Shown here: one piece after another, positions 44,858 through 50,002 of the stretch | Numbering within the stretch: the first letter of the stretch is position 1 | Layout of the letters: each line of letters begins with the position of its first letter | Source of the DNA: Methanothrix sp. | GTDB taxonomy: Archaea; Halobacteriota; Methanosarcinia; Methanotrichales; Methanotrichaceae | Length of the DNA stretch: 50,002 nucleotides | Direction of reading: 5' to 3' | Assembly (NCBI GenBank): GCA_011620785.1 | Contig: WOYM01000099.1 | Span: 1-50,002 of the forward strand | Program-made: the position numbers and the translations under genes | The notes under the pieces: model-generated | The model's input: only the letters and a program-made list of their open reading frames with translations | Told to the model about the DNA's origin: nothing | Databases searched by the model: none

Positions 44858-44941
44858 TGCGGGGTACGGGATTCGAACCCGCGAACTCCTGCGAGACAGG
44901 ATCTTAAGTCCTGCGCCTTTGGCCAGCTTGGCGAACCCCGC
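44858..44941 (-). tRNA. tRNA-Leu (UAA)
   Basis: An 84-base type II tRNA on the minus strand. The acceptor arms GCGGGGT and ACCCCGC pair fully, with discriminator A. The anticodon stem CAGGA/TCCTG encloses the loop CTTAAGA, anticodon TAA, reading leucine UUA. A long variable arm is present (class II). The T arm is GCGGG-TTCGAAT-CCCGT. The CCA end is not encoded. A run of T residues follows the 3' end at about 44845-44850 and may end transcription. No intron is seen. Confidence 0.95.
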
Positions 44942-45030
44942 AACCATATAAGGCCGCCGCTTACAATAGGACATGATGGATAAATAGTTTCCCGAATGAT
45001 CTCAGAAAAAAGGAATATTATCTGTTTAGA

Positions 45031-45065
45031 GGCAAAGGGGAGGCCCATGTGGGCTTACCTTTGCC
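45031..45065. terminator. Strong hairpin between tRNA and secreted protein gene
   Basis: GGCAAAGG (45031-45038) pairs with CCTTTGCC (45058-45065). Inside, GCCCA (45043-45047) pairs with TGGGC (45050-45054). It lies 105 bases beyond the stop of the minus-strand secreted protein gene at 45170 and may terminate it, though no T-run is adjacent. Confidence 0.4.
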
Positions 45066-45169
45066 GATATAGCATCAGGGATCGGCAATGAGCCAATGGC
45101 CCAAAGCCTATTCCAGTGCTTTTACTCTCTATTTGCCATATCTTGATAGTATTTATCTATCCGTATTGC

Positions 45170-45769
45170 TCATTCCGGAGGCAGAACCTGCTCGCCCGCT
45201 GCTGCCGCCTCGCCCTTGACTATCTTCAGGCTGTTGATCAGGTTCATGGTCACATCCTCCGGGTAGGTTGAGGATATAGCTACACTTGTTGTGCCTACAG
45301 AGACTGGTCCGCACTCGCACTCCTCGCTGTCCAGCCAGTACACGGCCTCAAAGATCTGGGTATCTGCTGGAATGCTTGTGATTTGCGGGAAGGGAACTCC
45401 GCTGGCTACATATCCTTCCTTTCCATCTATGACCATGTCTTCTACACTGGTAACATTGAAGCCGTTAACGGCGGCATTCAGGACAGTTATGGTCTTTTGC
45501 GGAGCGATAGTTGAATCTATAAGCTCCTTGTACTCGGTTATGACCACCCTTGCCCAGGTGGAGTTGTCTGTTACTACCTGCAGGCCGTAAAATGCAGCTG
45601 CATCAGACTCTCCAGCCTCCAGCGGTATCACTTCATACTGCATTTCAGTGTTCATATCGAAAGTAACGGCATACGGTCCAAGCTGACTGCTCTCCGGCGC
45701 AGATATTGCCAGAGAGGAGAGCATCAGCACCAATGCAAATGCTAATACTGTTCTCACACAATTCACCAA
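45170..45769 (-). CDS. Secreted protein, unknown function
   Basis: A 199-residue exported protein. Residues 1-24 (VRTVLAFALVLMLSSLAISA) form a signal peptide. The mature part is acidic, threonine-rich and predicted mostly beta. A CxC pair appears in DSEECECGPVSVG. The pattern of a 170-residue lipocalin-like or PsbP-like surface protein is conceivable (GKEGYVASGVPFPQITS), but I do not recognise a family. ATG at 45769; the ribosome site upstream is weak. Transcribed alone, upstream of the tRNA on the same strand. Confidence 0.8.
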   Translation of the reverse strand: MVNCVRTVLAFALVLMLSSLAISAPESSQLGPYAVTFDMNTEMQYEVIPLEAGESDAAAFYGLQVVTDNSTWARVVITEYKELIDSTIAPQKTITVLNAAVNGFNVTSVEDMVIDGKEGYVASGVPFPQITSIPADTQIFEAVYWLDSEECECGPVSVGTTSVAISSTYPEDVTMNLINSLKIVKGEAAAAGEQVLPPE

Positions 45770-45877
45770 GCTATCCTTTACTCCTCATCCTAGAAAAGTC
45801 TTGCTTTGATATAAATCTCGTATCATCCCTCCAAAAGAGCATTAGTATCAAATAGCGATAATGGGAAACGGATTCAT

Positions 45878-46333
45878 ATGAGATATGGCTGTGATGAGTT
45901 GGGAATCTACACCATCATCCTCTCTTTGGAAAAGGCGAAGCAGATCTGCATAGGGTCCTTGGGTGAGATCGATTTTGCCCCTGGATACTATGCCTACACC
46001 GGCTCTGCCCGGGGGCCTGGCGGCTGCAAGAGGGTGGATCGCCATATAGAGATATTGCAGGGCAGTAGAATCACCAGGAGATGGCATATAGATTATCTCC
46101 TCGCTCAGGCGGGACTGGTCGAGGTGTTCATAACCAGGACATCGCGAGATCTGGAATGCAGTATAGCGGAAATGGTAAGAGAGCGTCTTGTGCCCATCAG
46201 GGGATTTGGCTCTAGCGATTGCAGCTGCATCAGCCACCTTCACTATGGCAGGGATCTGGTGAGCACGATGGCTGCAGTATCACTCGCTCATTCTCGGGCG
46301 GCATCAATGACGTTTGAGCCATCGCGAGAATAA
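45878..46333 (+). CDS. GIY-YIG nuclease family protein, DUF123
   Basis: A 151-residue DUF123 protein, the compact archaeal branch of the GIY-YIG nuclease family. GIYTIILSLEKAKQICIGSLGEIDFAPGYYAYTGSARGPGG shows the GIY and YxG (here YTG) strands. RVDRHIEILQGSRITRRWHIDYLLAQAGLVEVFI contains the Arg/His region, and the C-terminus adds paired cysteines (FGSSDCSCISHLHY). In some archaea this domain is fused to endonuclease III, so a repair or RNA-processing role is suspected. No direct activity can be read. The ATG at 45878 is close to the divergent secreted gene's promoter. Confidence 0.9.
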   Translation: MRYGCDELGIYTIILSLEKAKQICIGSLGEIDFAPGYYAYTGSARGPGGCKRVDRHIEILQGSRITRRWHIDYLLAQAGLVEVFITRTSRDLECSIAEMVRERLVPIRGFGSSDCSCISHLHYGRDLVSTMAAVSLAHSRAASMTFEPSRE

Positions 46334-46469
46334 CCAAAATTATAAACTAACTAAAATGAAAAAAGGATTATAGAAGAAATATAAGTTCAGCTGATATTGA
46401 TATATCGGCACTGCTATATATCTAAAAGTATGCATGCATCGCCCTTTTTTGACCAAACATCCGAAACCC

Positions 46470-46478
46470 ATTTATAGA
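46470..46478 (+). promoter_or_regulatory. TATA box of the large surface protein
   Basis: ATTTATAGA at 46470-46478; expected transcription start near 46497, giving a leader of about 90 bases. GGGAG at about 46575-46579 is the ribosome site before the ATG at 46587. Confidence 0.45.
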
Positions 46479-46586
46479 TTGAAATATAAAAAACACTCAA
46501 AAGGGAAATAATCATAATAAATTAGCAGGGAACCAAAGTCACAATCTATTGAAGGGATAGATTAGATACAATAAGGGAGTAGTTGA

Positions 46587-49500
46587 ATGAGGAGGAGCTC
46601 CAAGCTCAGACTACCAAGGGGGAAGCGTAGTCCAAAGGCAAGCCCTATGATGATGGGCATCGCCATATTTCTGGTTATTCTAGTTCCGACCATATTCTAT
46701 CTTTTTCCCACAGGAGAAGATACTAAATCCTCCATTATTGAGAATCCCTCTGCCAGCTCCCCGGCAAGAACCGAAAAAGAAGATCCTCAAAGCAGTTCTT
46801 CTGAGCCGGTGTTAAGGATTGCCTCCTCAGACGTCTCCCTGCTGGCAGTGGTCAACTCCAGCCCGAATCTATCCCAGGTCCACCTGGAGAACAACGGCAT
46901 CACAAAGCTTCATAGGATCAAGGTGACGGATCGGGATAGATCCCTGGGCACCCTCTCCGAGCTCGACCCAGGGGAGAAGAAGGTCCTGTCCATAAGCGGC
47001 AGAGTGGAAAAGCTATCGGTCTTCGCTCTGGACCCAACCGACCTGGAGATTCAGGGCCGGGTCAAATACAACTCCACAAAGCAAGAAAAGAATGCATCCG
47101 AGGATGTCCTCGGCAAAGAGACGATATTCGATCCGCTTTTATTTTCCATGTCCATTCCCGCCGGTGGCGCCGTTCCGGCGGAGGCGGAAGTACCAATAGC
47201 AGAAGAGCCTGTCATTCCAGCCATCCCCCAGAACTCCAGCTCCACTTCTTTAGCTCTGAATATATCAGTAAATAGATCGGCCTGCCTGTCAGGGGAGGCG
47301 ATAAGCTACCGATGCCTGGCCACAAACATTGGCCAGGATGAGCTCTCCGATGTTCGCATCACCTGCGCGGGCAAGCTCGCATCCACTGGGTTTCTCACTC
47401 CGCACAAGGAGCTGGAGCTGGATGGCATTCTGCTGGTCGAGAATAACACCAGGCTCCTGGCCGAGGCCAGCGCCAAGGATGGCAAGGGCAATATCTATAC
47501 CAACAACACAAGCATCGATATCCGCATGATCTCCCCTCAGATCAACCTCCTTCTGGAGGCTCCGGAGCTTGTTCACCGGGGGGAGAACGCCTCCATCCTG
47601 ATCCGGATCGAGAATAGCGGTGAGGAGAATCTGACCGACCTGAAGGTCGATGATGGATTCGGAGAGGTGGCCAGGATTCCTGCACTCGCGGCAGGAGAGG
47701 CCGAGACAGTGCAACAGAATAGGACGATTCTCCACAGCCGGCCTTATGAGGTCATGGTATCCGCCCGGGACGAGGTCGGAGGAGAGGTCTATTCCAGCCG
47801 GAGCCAGACGATTGCAGTGATGAACTCCTCGCTTGAGATTCAGAGCGAGAGCACGCAGGTGGCCACATATCCCGGAGAGCCGGCAGAGGTGACCTGGATC
47901 CTGGAGAACACTGGCCAGGAGACTCTATTCAATGTCACGCTGCAAGGGAACGGAACGGACTGCATTCTGCCCCAGATGCTCCCGGGAAGATCGGTACGAA
48001 TGGCAGCCATCTACAGCAAGAATGACAGCACCTGGATCAATGTCACCGCCCGGGGAATGGACGGCCGCGGCTTTGAGACCACTGCCAATGGAAGTGTGCT
48101 CTTAAGTGCAATTAAGCCTGGGATCAGCCTGAAGGTCATGCCCGAAAAGATCGAGGCTGCACCAGGTGACGAAGCAGAGATCAGCTGTCTGGTCACCAAC
48201 TCCGGCGAGGACCGATTGAGGGAGGTGGTCCTCACCCTGGATGGCGCAAGGCTCAGCTCACTGGGCGATCTTGAGCCGGGAGAGTTCAGAGTGGTCCAAG
48301 CAAGGCCGCTCATTGAGGAAAACAGCACCTTGCAGTTTGCCGTTGCTGGAGAAGACTCCCAGGGAGAGGTCTGGTCCGACCGGATGGCAGTTGAGGCGAT
48401 GACGGTCACAACGGCGATCAAGGTCTTTGCAAGCGCCTCGCCCTCGGCCGTGGCCCCCGGAGGCACGAGCAGCATCACCTGCACCGTGGCCAATATGGGA
48501 AGCGTGCCACTGTACAGCATCTTCGTCATAAGCGAGAGCACCGGACCCCTGGGAAGCATAGACTTCCTCTCCCCCAAGCACCAGAAGACGATCACTGCGA
48601 AAAAGTCGATCAGCAGGGGAGGAGAAGACACCATAACCGCCGAGGGCTTCACCATGGACAGGAGTTCGGTGCGGGGAGAGTACAATCTGAACCTGGTCTT
48701 AGTTGAGGGCGCATCTGCTGAAGGGAGTGTCAAGCCATCGGACGATTACCCAGACTATAACGTCAGGATGGTTCCGGCTCGCGTCAGCTATGGAAACAGC
48801 AGCCTGCCCTTCAACCTGCCGGAAGAGAAATCGACCATCACTCAGGTATCTGGAAAGATGGCCAGAGATCTGGAGCAATCCGCTAAGAAGTCCGACAACG
48901 CCGTGGTAGAAGGGGTCTCAAACCTCCTCCGTTATGTGGAAAATCTCTTGGGCATCTCCGACATTGTGGGAGATGATAAGGGTGCGACAAATGAGTCCGA
49001 ATCTAAGGAGAAGGACCAGTCTGGCCAGGAGAACTATGAGCTGAGCATCGAGGGGGTGAAAAGCTCTGAGCACGGGGCGATTGCCATACTGGACGTGAAC
49101 GCCCAGCCCAGCCAGCCGGCTGCAGAGGAGGATGTCAAGGTCACAGTTCACATTAAGAGCCCATCTCCAATAACGGATGCCTCTGTGAAGTACGGGCTCT
49201 CTGATGCACCATTGACCAGACAGAGCATGAAAGGAATAGACAGGGTATACGACACTGAGATGGTACTCGAGTCGGGAGATGAGATGGATGGATACTGGAG
49301 CAGCACCATACCCGGCAGATCGGCAGGCACCTATATGCCGCTCTCAGTTTGGATGACCGATGGATCGAGCACTGCTGAAGGCGGTCCTTATCTGATCCAC
49401 TGGAGCACTGTCAATGTCGCTCCTGATGCGAAGAGAGAGGAGAGCACCTCCTCAACACTTAATAAGAAGCTCTTCATTGAGTCCTCATCGGTAAAAGGCG

Positions 49501-49952
49501 AGGGGGAGGTCTCGATAAAGGACAACTTCAATGGAATAGCGATGAACTACAATGAGAATATGATGGGCAGCGGATCGATATCCATGGAGAGCCAGAGGAG
49601 CATTGAGAGAAGGCAATCAATAGATAACTTCACCGAGACCAAGGATCTGGTTTTCACTGGCGGCAGCCTGAAAGGCCACAAGACCGTCGAATCGCCAAGG
49701 TTCGATGGCGGAATGGGTGCATCAGTCAGCGAGAGGTACAACCTGAGTCATGTGGACCGGTCTGAGAGCTCCAGCATATCCAGCGCCGGCTATGCCAACA
49801 ACTCCCTGAACTTCAAGACCGAACAGGCCTTCAATGGGACCTGGAATATCCAGACCAAGTATGCCAAGCTCTTCAAGAAGGTCAAGGCAGATCAGCAGTA
49901 TAAGGGCTCCTTCCAGACGGAGAAAGATATTCAGTTCAAGGATGGCAAGTGA
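46587..49952 (+). CDS. Large cell-surface protein with CARDB-like repeats
   Basis: An 1121-residue exported protein. A basic N-terminus and a membrane segment at residues 22-40 (MMGIAIFLVILVPTIFYLF) anchor it. A short beta domain (73-165) precedes five tandem CARDB-like (COG1361) repeats of about 95 residues from 223 to about 715. Each has the form of a short strand, SC.vtN.G...l..v, then L.pge, then A.d..G. Another beta-sandwich (about 830-955) and a C-terminal 160-residue domain follow. That last domain shares motif order with the 6.4-kb secreted protein (GMGASVSERY against GIGAQVQETF; FNGTW; KGSFQTEKDIQF). Many Asn-x-Ser/Thr sites suggest glycosylation. The stop codon falls at the edge of the apparent IS200/IS605 end. 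Confidence 0.88.
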   Translation: MRRSSKLRLPRGKRSPKASPMMMGIAIFLVILVPTIFYLFPTGEDTKSSIIENPSASSPARTEKEDPQSSSSEPVLRIASSDVSLLAVVNSSPNLSQVHLENNGITKLHRIKVTDRDRSLGTLSELDPGEKKVLSISGRVEKLSVFALDPTDLEIQGRVKYNSTKQEKNASEDVLGKETIFDPLLFSMSIPAGGAVPAEAEVPIAEEPVIPAIPQNSSSTSLALNISVNRSACLSGEAISYRCLATNIGQDELSDVRITCAGKLASTGFLTPHKELELDGILLVENNTRLLAEASAKDGKGNIYTNNTSIDIRMISPQINLLLEAPELVHRGENASILIRIENSGEENLTDLKVDDGFGEVARIPALAAGEAETVQQNRTILHSRPYEVMVSARDEVGGEVYSSRSQTIAVMNSSLEIQSESTQVATYPGEPAEVTWILENTGQETLFNVTLQGNGTDCILPQMLPGRSVRMAAIYSKNDSTWINVTARGMDGRGFETTANGSVLLSAIKPGISLKVMPEKIEAAPGDEAEISCLVTNSGEDRLREVVLTLDGARLSSLGDLEPGEFRVVQARPLIEENSTLQFAVAGEDSQGEVWSDRMAVEAMTVTTAIKVFASASPSAVAPGGTSSITCTVANMGSVPLYSIFVISESTGPLGSIDFLSPKHQKTITAKKSISRGGEDTITAEGFTMDRSSVRGEYNLNLVLVEGASAEGSVKPSDDYPDYNVRMVPARVSYGNSSLPFNLPEEKSTITQVSGKMARDLEQSAKKSDNAVVEGVSNLLRYVENLLGISDIVGDDKGATNESESKEKDQSGQENYELSIEGVKSSEHGAIAILDVNAQPSQPAAEEDVKVTVHIKSPSPITDASVKYGLSDAPLTRQSMKGIDRVYDTEMVLESGDEMDGYWSSTIPGRSAGTYMPLSVWMTDGSSTAEGGPYLIHWSTVNVAPDAKREESTSSTLNKKLFIESSSVKGEGEVSIKDNFNGIAMNYNENMMGSGSISMESQRSIERRQSIDNFTETKDLVFTGGSLKGHKTVESPRFDGGMGASVSERYNLSHVDRSESSSISSAGYANNSLNFKTEQAFNGTWNIQTKYAKLFKKVKADQQYKGSFQTEKDIQFKDGK

Positions 49953-50002
49953 CTGCTCCCCGCCCTAAAGAGCGGGGCTTCCACGGCTTCCTGTGCCGAC
50001 AG
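49948..50002 (-). mobile_element. Right end and omegaRNA tail of an IS200/IS605-type TnpB element
   Basis: The minus strand reads a GGAAGCCGTGGAAGCCCCGC block, then TCTTTAGGGCGGGGAGCAGTCAC. This matches the common 3' end of TnpB guide (omega/reRNA) scaffolds, where GAAGCCCC...TTTAG...GGGGAG...GTCAC closes the element. The stem CCCCGC/GCGGGG is visible. The element would extend past 50002, where the tnpB coding end is expected on the minus strand. It begins exactly where the large surface protein stops: TGA at 49950-49952 is the complement of the TCA in GTCAC. Only 55 bases are in view, so the call is by pattern. Confidence 0.6.

Overview
The window looks like a methanogenic archaeon, most likely an acetate-using Methanothrix (Methanosaeta) relative. 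The evidence is an MfnF-type methanofuran biosynthesis gene, a coenzyme F420-type FrhB flavoprotein, an AceP/SatP-type acetate transporter, archaeal lumazine synthase, PyrD/PyrK, Lhr-type helicase and YchF, TATA/BRE promoters with short leaders, and a type II tRNA-Leu. The genus is inferred from gene content; no rRNA is present.

Layout. 1-3.5 kb: a minus-strand operon of an RLAN-like protein, a RimK-type ATP-grasp ligase, a YkgJ cysteine-cluster protein and a GCS2 carboxylate-amine ligase. It reads as a small pathway that builds or attaches an amide or peptide. 3.8-9.1 kb: DUF255/YyaL, a secreted beta-rich protein, an acetate transporter, and YjbQ behind a strong promoter whose expected start coincides with a three-way-junction RNA fold. 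9.3-14.1 kb: ilvE, ribH plus an aminotransferase, and a translationally coupled AAA ATPase and metallo-beta-lactamase pair. 14.1-16.7 kb: a decayed zone with a sodium:solute symporter pseudogene carrying at least three lesions. 16.7-22.3 kb: nitroreductase-like protein, LUD protein, YchF, FrhB-like protein and mfnF.

22.8-27.7 kb: a small operon (Cys-rich peptide, Lrp-type ligand-binding protein, 35-aa ORF, frameshifted GNAT), a PhoU-like regulator, flavodoxin, PstS and a secreted protein. 27.8-33.9 kb: Lhr helicase, a small Cys protein, PaaK-type CoA ligase and two paralogous winged-helix proteins. 34-38.6 kb: pyrD-pyrK-FAH operon, an erythromycin-esterase-like remnant, alkaline phosphatase and a truncated Lrp-type paralogue. 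38.7-44.6 kb: a hybrid histidine kinase and a giant CheB-CheR-PAS protein. 44.9-50 kb: tRNA-Leu(UAA), a secreted protein, a DUF123 GIY-YIG protein and a 1121-aa surface protein whose end abuts what appears to be the right end/omegaRNA of an IS200/IS605 TnpB element leaving the window.

Cross-links. An 18-base AT-rich motif (ATATTCTATTTTGRTTAA type) sits immediately before the TATA-like box of pstS, phoA and the 22.9-kb operon, so it may be a phosphate-response box. Three secreted proteins (6.4, 27.2 and 46.6 kb) appear to share a divergent beta-rich domain.
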